Assembly: GCF_016724845.1 (NCBI RefSeq)
Contig: NZ_CP068082.1
Span: 558,001-622,000, forward strand
DNA from: Sphingobacterium spiritivorum
GTDB lineage: Bacteria; Bacteroidota; Bacteroidia; Sphingobacteriales; Sphingobacteriaceae
Reading direction: 5' to 3'
DNA length: 64,000 nucleotides
Of the stretch, positions 18,701-27,396 are shown in pieces. The notes under the pieces are model-generated. The model searched no databases, was not told the origin of the DNA, and saw only the letters and a list, made by a program, of their open reading frames with translations. Each line of letters begins with the position of its first letter. Within the stretch, counting starts at the first letter, position 1. A program made the translations under genes and the position numbers.

Positions 18701-18749
18701 AGTTATCAAAGATTTGGAAAGAGGAAGTATAGTTAAAATGAGTTCCTGA
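15711..18749 (+). CDS. sbcC: Exonuclease SbcC, ATPase subunit
   Basis: 1012 aa SMC-like ATPase. Walker A is in 'GIFGNVGSGKSSILEAISF' (Lys41); two long coiled-coil arms rich in Gln/Glu/Leu flank the zinc hook CPLCGSLDHP (Cys500, Cys503); the signature TLSGGQGFQASL and Walker B 'NFFFIDEGFGTQD' lie at the C-terminal end. ATP-driven clamping of DNA for the SbcD nuclease. No regulatory signal of its own is visible; it depends on sbcD transcription. Confidence 0.96.
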   Translation: MLPIYLSIEGLYSYQEKQEIDFTKLTEAGLFGIFGNVGSGKSSILEAISFALYGNTERLNSKENRSYNMLNLKSAAATIIFDFINFENRRFRFAVHWKRKKKFDQTSTIERVAYEWLQHNWVPMESADATHITNLTYQNFKRTIIIPQGQFKEFLDLKGKDRSDMMKEIFNLDKYDLGPKVSLLQIENNRKIEHLQGALSGFEDINSGTIELKKNGLGEAKVLLDQLRSAYQQTENSYKVLSEAKANRENLKEKEEQFAQLKLKQPEILHLEKELDEYEKLVSLFREPLDRIQSLQRDQDQLEIKIQNLLQEKQQTSLTLKEKELSFQKVEKDFRKIEELKIKISDLKNLIQIRTQQSEKSNLQSRLAKGTPILEQTRKEEQVFIADINLQETTLEQLKSVKIETSELMEIDNWYQRHDLLLKNKSALIEKIDLLKLQQEELTGSFTANGYTVDNWESEITHQLQQITADIRALTKQETDLQVQKELGRFADDLHHEEACPLCGSLDHPNPMQIHDVSIQLGELKAKQTEITERQQQLQSLLSQMTRWSTSYQDKKIQLEAAAKELQQADEQLTELRTRFSWENFRWDDRTLFEEQKTALRQSEIQIKEAELLLKSLRVQLAETQSKAAKFERSLNEFTQQIAVIDGLITQHKMQIQAIQIEDYNHNNDQDLLAEIQNAEELIIRTEEQHKTLQAAINQLHTIVASVQGKHTEALENYQNTVQKIDKLNQEILTHIEQQHLPGIRAIQLVLQKNLPVIENRKRIHDYKVAYETLQKQITELMQSSAVQDFDEALFERTKIELEEKKSAHELQIAHTGALERELQRLEDEFEKKGKLLTAFEKLSHRKDNLRTLDNMFKGSGFVNYVSSIHLQRLCDIANQRFHRLTKNQLSLIINEANEFEVIDYLNNGYHRSVKTLSGGQGFQASLCLALALAENIQSLNKADKNFFFIDEGFGTQDAESMNTVFETLQYLNKENRIVGIISHVEELKERIPMSVTVIKDLERGSIVKMSS

Positions 18750-18869
18750 CTAACACGAAAAGGGAACACAAGGGGTTAATTTAATGTTAATCTTAAAATC
18801 GCAGATTGTATTTCAGATCAAAAGACCTTATTATTGTAAACGATAGAATAAAAACATGAACTCCTCCAT

Positions 18870-19934
18870 ATGAAATACCCGATTCTGTTAGTTGTCATTG
18901 GTCTCTTTACTTCATTTACATATGCACAATCCCTGAAACCCGGTTTTGAGAAAGAGGAATACAGAACCATGCTCACCTTAATGAGTCAGGTCAAAGAACA
19001 TCCCGTATATCAGGATTTTACTCTGAGATACACATCACCAGTAATGGGACTGGAAAACAGATGGTGGCTGTGGACCAGTGATGAACATAAGCAGGCCGTA
19101 ATAGGGATAAGAGGAACAGTTTCAAGTTCAGAAAGCTGGCTGGCTAACTTCTATGCCGCTATGATTCCTGCCAAAGGTCAGTTACAGTTAGATGATTCCC
19201 GAATATTTGAATATAATTTTTCACAAGATCCCAAAGCAGCAGTTCATGTAGGATGGACATTCAGCACGGGTTTTCTCTCTGCAGATATTTTACCCCATCT
19301 GGATTCCTGTTATAAAGCAGGCATAAAAGACATCTATATTACCGGCCATAGTCAGGGTGGAGCCATCAGCTACCTCTTGACTTCCCATCTTCGTCATCTG
19401 CAACAGCAGGGACAATTACCGGCAGATATACAGTTCAAAACATACAGCTCTGCAGCTCCAAAAGTGGGCAATCTGTACTATGCCTATCAATATGAAGCTG
19501 ATACACAGATCGGATGGGCTTTCAATGTAATCAATACAATGGATTGGGTTCCGGAAACACCGTTCTCCGTACAAAAATTAGATGATTTTAATGAGATTAA
19601 TCCTTTTCCACAATTGGAGAAAGCAATACAAAAGCAATCCTTTGGCAAAAAGATTGTTATAAAACATTATCTTAATAGGATAAAAAAACCTACAGAAAAA
19701 AGTCAGAAAAATATAGAAAAATTGCTGGGACATAAAGTTTTCACTTTTCTCAAAAAAAAATACCCCCATTTAGTAGAACCAAAATACTTTCCGTCATCCA
19801 ATTATATGCGGGCAGGACAACATATTGTCTTAAAGCCAGATAGCAGCTACACAAGCTCTTTTCCTGATGACATAAAACAACCCTTTATGCATCATAGCTT
19901 CAAATCCTATTTCTATTTACTCGATAAACTCTGA
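18870..19934 (+). CDS. Secreted class 3 lipase-like protein
   Basis: 354 aa with signal peptide (MKYPILLVVIGLFTSFTYAQ). 'QAVIGIRGTVSSSESWLANF' and the nucleophile elbow ITGHSQGGAIS are the lipase class 3 (PF01764) hallmarks; 'TYSSAAPKVGNLYYAYQYE' and 'NTMDWVPETPFS' follow the same pattern (Asp). Probably a secreted triacylglycerol lipase or phospholipase; substrate unknown. A five-codon open frame (ATG at 18856) overlaps its start as ATATGA, probably by chance. The C-terminal part is basic. Confidence 0.82.
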   Translation: MKYPILLVVIGLFTSFTYAQSLKPGFEKEEYRTMLTLMSQVKEHPVYQDFTLRYTSPVMGLENRWWLWTSDEHKQAVIGIRGTVSSSESWLANFYAAMIPAKGQLQLDDSRIFEYNFSQDPKAAVHVGWTFSTGFLSADILPHLDSCYKAGIKDIYITGHSQGGAISYLLTSHLRHLQQQGQLPADIQFKTYSSAAPKVGNLYYAYQYEADTQIGWAFNVINTMDWVPETPFSVQKLDDFNEINPFPQLEKAIQKQSFGKKIVIKHYLNRIKKPTEKSQKNIEKLLGHKVFTFLKKKYPHLVEPKYFPSSNYMRAGQHIVLKPDSSYTSSFPDDIKQPFMHHSFKSYFYLLDKL

Positions 19935-20020
19935 AAAACAGACGACAGTTCAGGATGATAAATTTATATTAGGTACGATATTTGCGAGTACCTGATTTAA
20001 CTATTCAATACTGAACTAAA

Positions 20021-20110
20021 ATGAAAAGAACTCCGTTTACAACTTTTGCAATTTTATTGGTCGTAGCCCTCATATTGGTCTTTGCGACAACATGCTCGAG
20101 CGTTATATAA
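20021..20110 (+). CDS. Possible 29-residue hydrophobic peptide
   Basis: ATG at 20021 gives a 29-aa peptide starting MKRTPFTTFAILLVVALILV and ending FATTCSSVI: a basic N-terminus, one hydrophobic helix and a Cys near the end, like a minimal membrane or lipoprotein peptide. The lipobox is poor. No family is recognised. It sits alone between the lipase gene and the second susC. Coding status rests on composition only. Confidence 0.35.
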   Translation: MKRTPFTTFAILLVVALILVFATTCSSVI

Positions 20111-20504
20111 TATCTCCGTAATGGCTCCTTTAAAACACATTATTCCGTATATGCGCCATGTTGCGTAGCAAAGCATCATCTGGTACCGTCTTACCCGACA
20201 GCGCATCTCTTCCCCTTTTACATCAACTTCCAGAAAACAAATAGTGCCGGATAAGTCCTGAAATCAGGTTAGTCCTCAAAACATTTATTACTGATTTACA
20301 GTATAAAACAATTTTTTTTAATCTATATAGTCTACCATTCATATAGATTTTATATATTTGCAAAATAATAATTTGCAATGAATACCAATACACACAAACT
20401 TTACTGTTTTCGAATGCTCTCAGGAAGATAATGCTGATCATTGTTTTCCTACCTCTATCCTGTTTTTATATTAATAATATTTTATGAACTAAACTTTTAC
20501 ATTC
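20111..20504. other. Intergenic region upstream of the second susC
   Basis: No supported gene in the first 200 bp. The last 180 bp hold a T-rich tract, the GTCTAC-type dyad (20330-20354) and the susC -7 box (20353-20360), leaving a leader of about 140 nt before the susC ATG. Confidence 0.6.
20330..20360 (+). promoter_or_regulatory. GTCTA-N9-TAGAT dyad overlapping a -7 box
   Basis: GTCTAC-N6-TATAGA-N-TTTATA at 20330-20354 overlaps the -7 box TATATTTG (20353-20360). The same 25-bp pattern is found before the TonB receptor at 27397. Position over the promoter suggests repression. Confidence 0.55.
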
Positions 20505-23500
20505 ATGAATTTAAAGATTCATCACTTCCTTATTCTTATCGTCGGGATACTGATTCCGTCTTACCTGCATGCGCAGAATATCACAGTATCCGGAAAAGTA
20601 ACAGACGAACAAAATCAACCTCTATCCGGAGTGACCATCACTGAAATAGCCGGTACACATACGACACAGACGGATCAGAACGGAGCTTTTTCGCTTCAGA
20701 TCTCCTCTGCAGAAGCAAAATTACGCATCACTTTTGTAGGATATGAGTCTCAGACACAGACAGTCAAAAGCGGACAGCAACTGGCGATCAGTCTGAAAAG
20801 TGAAAACACACAACTTACAGAAGTAGTAGTAACTGCACTCGGTATATCCCGTGAGAAAAAAGCATTGGGGTATGCGGTACAGGAAGTCAAATCTACGGAA
20901 CTGCAAACCCGTCCAACAAATGCACTAAGCGCTATTTCAGGAAAAGTTGCCGGCCTACAGGTTGTTTCATCAGGAGGTAACATAGGCGGTTCTACCCGCG
21001 TATTGCTGCGAGGTATCAACTCTATTGCCGGGAACAATCAACCTCTCTATGTCGTAGATGGTACGCCAATGGACAACAGCGACCTTAACAGCAGCGCGAC
21101 TATAAATGGAAGCGCAGGAAAAGATGTCGGAAATATGATCCAGGATCTTAATCCGGATGATATCGAGAATATCTCGGTACTAAAAGGACCTTCCGCAGCA
21201 GCACTTTACGGATCCAGAGCAGCTAACGGGGTGATCCTGATCACCACAAAAAGAGCCGCTAAAGGTGAACGTGTAGATATCAGCCTCAATACAGGAGTAG
21301 ATTTTGAAAATATCGTACGACTTCCTAAAAGACAGAAATTATATGGTCAGGGATATGCTACTACATTCCCGACAGCGACTATCAACGGTACAGAATACAA
21401 AATTGTAGATTATGCATCTGATGAAAGCTGGGGTCCTCGCCTGGATGGAACACCGGTATTACAATGGTATAGCCTGAATCCGGAAGATGAAGCAAATTAC
21501 CTCAAACCGACTCCATGGTCCTACCCTAAGAATGATGTAAATTATTTCTTCAAAACGGGTATTTCCAATACGAATAACCTGTCTATAGCAGGAACAAGTG
21601 GAAGTACAAACTACAGATTTTCGTATACCAACAAGAATGTATCCGGTACAATCCCTAATTCCAGCCTGGATCGCAATACATTGAATTTTTCAGGAGGAAC
21701 ACAATTAGGCAATCTGAAGATCACTTCGACACTCAACTATATCAAAAATTCCTCTCTCGGTAAACCCTGGAGCGGAGCTTCTAACCGTAATATTATGCTG
21801 GAAGCCTTCCAGTGGGGAGCAGTGCAGGTGGACTACAAAATATTAGAAAACTATAAACGTGCAGATGGTACTCCGCTGGCATGGAACCGTACAGGCTGGC
21901 AAAATACCCCGGCTGCAGAAGCAACCAGATTTATTGACAATCCGTACTGGTCTGCATATGAAAGCTATATGGAAGAGAGCCGGGATCGCTTTTACGGTAA
22001 TTTCGGATTACAATATGATATCAATAACTGGTTGACCGTAGGCGCAAAAGTACATGGTGATATCTACAGCTTTAATTATCAGGATCGCATAGCAGTATAC
22101 TCCCGCTCCGCTTCCCAATACGAAGAATCCAGTAATAAGCTGAATGAATACAACTACGAATTCCTCGCTACAGCCAAAAAGAACTGGGATAAATTCTCTT
22201 TAGTAGCTAACATCGGCGCAAACTTACGCGATCAGCAACGGAAAGTAGATTATGCCATCACACAGGGCGGGCTGATAGTACCTGAGTATTATAACTTGAA
22301 AAATGCATCCAGTGTCAAAGTGGATAATAACCGCTTTCACAAAAGAGTATCTTCCCTATACGGTAGCTTCTCTTTAGGATACAATGATTTACTATATATT
22401 GATGGTACGGTGCGCAACGACTGGTCCTCTACTCTACCAGTCGATGATAATTCATTTATCTACCCATCATTCACAGGAAGTTTTATCTTCAGTCAGTTAG
22501 AAGGTATTAAAAATCTGGATTGGCTTTCCTTCGGTAAATTACGTCTGGGATGGGCACAGGTCGGAAATGATACAGATCCTTACCAATTATACAAAGTGTA
22601 TGGCGTAGATCTGTCATTTGACGGACTCCCTTCCACAAGTTTACAGAATCAGCTGAACAATCCGTTGCTGAAACCGGAGATTACGACTTCATGGGAAACC
22701 GGTCTGAATCTGCAATTTCTTAAAAACAGAGTCGGAATTGATGTAACGTACTATAACAACAGCTCCCGAAACCAGATCATTCCTTTACCAGTCTCTCCGG
22801 CTTTCGGATATGAATACAAAATTATCAATGCCGGAAAGATTAATAATAAAGGTATAGAAATAACGCTGAACGGCACACCTGTTAAATCTCAAAATCTGGA
22901 GTGGAACAGTACATTAAACTGGTCCCGCAATAGAAATAAAGTAATCAAGCTATCCGATGATGCCAATACGTATACACTGAGCAATTCACTGGTCAGTCTG
23001 GTTGCCAGAGAAGGTGAGCAATACGGACAATTGTTAGGGTATGATTTTGTAAAAACAGATGATGGCAGAAGAGTTGTTCAGGCAGATGGTACGTATATGA
23101 GAACATCACAACTCGTACCATTGGGATCTGTACTCCCTGACTATATATTTGGCTTTCAAAACCAGTTCCGCTACAAAAACTTAAGTTTAGGATTTTTGAT
23201 CGATGGACGTGTAGGCGGAAGCTTCTTCTCTCAAACGTACAAAGTAGGTATGTATGCAGGTATATTAGATCGTACCGCAGAAAATAATATCCGTGAAACA
23301 GGCGTCGTATTAGATGGTGTCAAAGGTAATGTCGTTTTCAATCCGGATGGTTCTTATACCGTATCCAATATCTCAGAAAATGACACCCGCATTACAGCTC
23401 AGCAATGGGCTCGTAACGAGTACAACGGTCCGACTACGTTCTCCATCTTTGACGGAACCTTTATCAAGCTGCGTGAAGTAACAGTCGGCTATACATTCAA

Positions 23501-23690
23501 GCTAAAGAACAATACATTCGTTAAAAATCTTGGTGTTTCAGTCTATGGCCGTAACCTTTGGAATATCTATACTAAAAGCAAGTATATCGATCCTGAATTT
23601 ACCAATAGCGGAGGCAATGTACAAGGTATAGAAGGAGGAAACATTCCTACCCCGGTAACTTATGGTTTTAATGTTAATCTTAAATTCTAA
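20505..23690 (+). CDS. SusC/RagA-family TonB-dependent receptor
   Basis: 1061 aa. Signal peptide to about residue 23 (LHAQ), carboxypeptidase-regulatory-like domain ('VSGKVTDEQNQPLSGVTITE', about 28-110), TonB-box-like 'TEVVVTALGISREKKALGYAVQEV', plug domain ('QPLYVVDGTPMDNSD', 'SAAALYGSRAANGVILITTK'), and a large barrel ending in Phe (NLKF). Outer-membrane active importer of a nutrient, with the SusD homologue encoded 6 bp downstream. No glycosidase or peptidase lies nearby, so the ligand cannot be inferred. Likely controlled by the dyad at 20330. Confidence 0.95.
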   Translation: MNLKIHHFLILIVGILIPSYLHAQNITVSGKVTDEQNQPLSGVTITEIAGTHTTQTDQNGAFSLQISSAEAKLRITFVGYESQTQTVKSGQQLAISLKSENTQLTEVVVTALGISREKKALGYAVQEVKSTELQTRPTNALSAISGKVAGLQVVSSGGNIGGSTRVLLRGINSIAGNNQPLYVVDGTPMDNSDLNSSATINGSAGKDVGNMIQDLNPDDIENISVLKGPSAAALYGSRAANGVILITTKRAAKGERVDISLNTGVDFENIVRLPKRQKLYGQGYATTFPTATINGTEYKIVDYASDESWGPRLDGTPVLQWYSLNPEDEANYLKPTPWSYPKNDVNYFFKTGISNTNNLSIAGTSGSTNYRFSYTNKNVSGTIPNSSLDRNTLNFSGGTQLGNLKITSTLNYIKNSSLGKPWSGASNRNIMLEAFQWGAVQVDYKILENYKRADGTPLAWNRTGWQNTPAAEATRFIDNPYWSAYESYMEESRDRFYGNFGLQYDINNWLTVGAKVHGDIYSFNYQDRIAVYSRSASQYEESSNKLNEYNYEFLATAKKNWDKFSLVANIGANLRDQQRKVDYAITQGGLIVPEYYNLKNASSVKVDNNRFHKRVSSLYGSFSLGYNDLLYIDGTVRNDWSSTLPVDDNSFIYPSFTGSFIFSQLEGIKNLDWLSFGKLRLGWAQVGNDTDPYQLYKVYGVDLSFDGLPSTSLQNQLNNPLLKPEITTSWETGLNLQFLKNRVGIDVTYYNNSSRNQIIPLPVSPAFGYEYKIINAGKINNKGIEITLNGTPVKSQNLEWNSTLNWSRNRNKVIKLSDDANTYTLSNSLVSLVAREGEQYGQLLGYDFVKTDDGRRVVQADGTYMRTSQLVPLGSVLPDYIFGFQNQFRYKNLSLGFLIDGRVGGSFFSQTYKVGMYAGILDRTAENNIRETGVVLDGVKGNVVFNPDGSYTVSNISENDTRITAQQWARNEYNGPTTFSIFDGTFIKLREVTVGYTFKLKNNTFVKNLGVSVYGRNLWNIYTKSKYIDPEFTNSGGNVQGIEGGNIPTPVTYGFNVNLKF

Positions 23691-23696
23691 TTTTAC

Positions 23697-25244
23697 ATGA
23701 AATTACTCAAATTCACATATACAGGTTTACTAGGTCTATCCTTATTGACACTGGCTTCATGCTCAGATGAGAAATTTACAGAGATAAATACAAATCCTAA
23801 TCTTCCGTCTAAAGTATCGACGACAAGTCTGCTGATATCTGCTCAGAAACAAACTATGGACGCTATCCGCAGTGAAGAGATCAACTACAGAGGGGCACAA
23901 TTATTTGCGCAGTATTTCAGTCAGAATATTTATACCGATCCGTCCCGTTATCAGATACCGACAAGTTATTCGGATAATTTCTGGATCAAATCGTATAAAG
24001 CCCTCAACAATCTGAATGAGATCATCAAACTCAATACAGATGAAGCTACACGCATCGGAGTGACGGCAAATAATGCAGGAACGAATACAAACCAGATTGC
24101 TATAGCACGAGTATTGAAGTCATACCTTTTTCATTCCCTGACAGATGTATTCGGAGATATCCCTTACGAATCATACGGCAATAAGGATCCTGATTTTCAG
24201 GCTTTACAACAAAGCCCGGACAATCTGACTCCAAAATATGCCACACAGGAAAAGATCTACAAAGATATTCTCAATGAACTGAAACAGGCCGCAGACACCT
24301 TATTCAAATACAGCTCTGCCAACACCTTTGGCACATCAGATAATATCTACAAAGGAAGCAATCAAAAATGGTATAAATTTGCAAACTCTTTGCGCCTGCG
24401 TCTGGCAACACGTATAGCACTCAAAGATGCCGCATTATCCCGTACACATATCGAAAGTGCGCTGGCACAGGGTGTATTCACATCAAATGATGACAATGCA
24501 GCCTTCAAATATTCATCAGCATCTCCAAATGAAGCGCCCTTATACCGTGCTACAGTAATTGCAAACAGAAAGGATTTTGCCGTTTCAAATGTCATTATCG
24601 ATGCCCTGAAAGGAATTCGCGGACCATTTACAACTCCGGATCCGAGACTGGCTAAGTATGCCAATCCAAATGCAAGCGGTGTATATAACGGGCAGATCTA
24701 CGGGTTGCCGCTCGAAGCAGGACAACTATTTCCCGAAAGCACCATCTCATTGCCGGGAACAATCATTAATGCAGCAAACTATGCCGAAGTATTACAGGAA
24801 TACGCTGAAGTTCAGTTCCTGATTTCCGAATATAAAAACTGGGATCAGACAGCGTATGCCAATGGAGTAAAAGCTTCATTAACAAAATGGGGTGTAAATG
24901 AGACAGATGCAGCTGCATACCTGTCCGCATTACCGGCAGCCAGCAAACAAAATGTACTGACTCAAAAATACCTTGCCCTTTACAATCAGGGGATAGAATC
25001 CTGGTCAGAGATACGCCGGACAGGATATCCCTTATTCCTGATCAAAAGCGGAGATCTGCTATGGACGGGTCTTGTAGGAGGAGTCACAAAAACCTACTAC
25101 TTTACACCTGAAGTAGGTCAGACTATTCCAAACCGATTGGTATATCCGATCATTGAGCAGAACACCAATAAAGCCAACTATCAGGATGCTTTAAAATCAC
25201 AGGGCGACGACGTCATCACCAATAAAATATGGTGGAATAAATAA
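23697..25244 (+). CDS. SusD-like lipoprotein, PF12771 type
   Basis: 515 aa lipoprotein (LASC, Cys22). 'DEKFTEINTNPNLPSKVSTTSLLISAQKQ' and 'ALYNQGIESWSEIRRTGYP' are the marks of the SusD/RagB PF12771 subgroup (different from the susD at 1181). It is the surface substrate-capture lid for the receptor encoded just upstream, in the same operon. This subgroup is often found with receptors lacking local glycosidases; ligand unknown. Confidence 0.92.
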   Translation: MKLLKFTYTGLLGLSLLTLASCSDEKFTEINTNPNLPSKVSTTSLLISAQKQTMDAIRSEEINYRGAQLFAQYFSQNIYTDPSRYQIPTSYSDNFWIKSYKALNNLNEIIKLNTDEATRIGVTANNAGTNTNQIAIARVLKSYLFHSLTDVFGDIPYESYGNKDPDFQALQQSPDNLTPKYATQEKIYKDILNELKQAADTLFKYSSANTFGTSDNIYKGSNQKWYKFANSLRLRLATRIALKDAALSRTHIESALAQGVFTSNDDNAAFKYSSASPNEAPLYRATVIANRKDFAVSNVIIDALKGIRGPFTTPDPRLAKYANPNASGVYNGQIYGLPLEAGQLFPESTISLPGTIINAANYAEVLQEYAEVQFLISEYKNWDQTAYANGVKASLTKWGVNETDAAAYLSALPAASKQNVLTQKYLALYNQGIESWSEIRRTGYPLFLIKSGDLLWTGLVGGVTKTYYFTPEVGQTIPNRLVYPIIEQNTNKANYQDALKSQGDDVITNKIWWNK

Positions 25245-25263
25245 CGCTACACCTAATATGTTT

Positions 25264-26963
<1,700 letters not shown>

Positions 26964-26983
26964 AACATAGTATACCATTTATT

Positions 26984-27022
26984 AAAAACACCTTACTTAA
27001 GTGAATTAAGTAAGGTGTTTTT
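26984..27022 (+). terminator. Strong terminator after the ABC-F gene
   Basis: Perfect 17-bp stem (AAAAACACCTTACTTAA and complement) with a 5-nt loop and T-rich 3' side. Confidence 0.92.
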
Positions 27023-27030
27023 CTTTTTGG

Positions 27031-27263
27031 CCAGATGCGTTTAATGGAATTCTCGTCAGTGGAATAAAAAAACCTCACCCTAACCCTCTCCTTAGAAAGG
27101 AGAGGGAATTTTTTAACGATACCCCTTCTCTCCTTTTCAAGGAGAGATCCCGATTTATCAGGAGAGAGGTTAAATAACCAAATGCGTTTACTGCTCCACT
27201 CACCAGCAGAATAAAGAACCTCACCCTAACCCTCTCCTTAGAAAGGAGAGGGAATTCTTTAAC
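27031..27263. repeat. Two-copy intergenic repeat with GGAGAGGG hairpins
   Basis: A unit starting CCA(G/A)ATGCGTTTA occurs at 27031 and 27178 (147 bp apart). Each contains a near-identical 40-bp core (27071-27110 and 27217-27256) with CCTCACCCTAACCCTCTCC and a hairpin CCTCTCCTT/AAGGAGAGG. A third, inverted and diverged relative (27122-27172, CTCTCC...GGAGAG) lies between them. No coding sequence and no target-site duplication is seen. Resembles dispersed REP-like elements; genome-wide distribution is unknown. Confidence 0.75.
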
Positions 27264-27396
27264 AAAATTCTTTCTTTAATAAAAAAAATAAAATACTGAA
27301 AAACAATACATTACACACATAAAAGCAAAATAATTTGTAAAATAACATTCATCAAAATATATTTGTCTACTTATTCTATAGACTTTATAAAATTAA
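27264..27396. other. AT-rich region before the TonB receptor
   Basis: Very AT-rich; holds the -7 box and dyad at its end and nothing else I can support. Confidence 0.5.
27358..27389 (+). promoter_or_regulatory. -7 box overlapping a GTCTA-N9-TAGAC dyad
   Basis: TATATTTG (27358-27365) shares its last G with GTCTAC-N6-TATAGA-C-TTTATA (27365-27389). The ATG at 27397 is 7 bp further. The dyad sits on the expected transcription start, which is typical of repression. Confidence 0.55.

Noticed and set aside
18856..18873. Five-codon leader frame overlapping the lipase start (ATATGA)
   Set aside because: No ribosome-binding or attenuation structure nearby; such overlaps arise by chance.
20505..25244. 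Assigning the second susCD pair to a named polysaccharide
   Set aside because: No glycosidase, lyase, sulfatase or sugar regulator lies nearby; the receptor sequence alone does not reveal the ligand.
27071..27256. Possible CRISPR
   Set aside because: Only two copies, the intervening DNA is itself a diverged inverted copy, and no cas genes are present.
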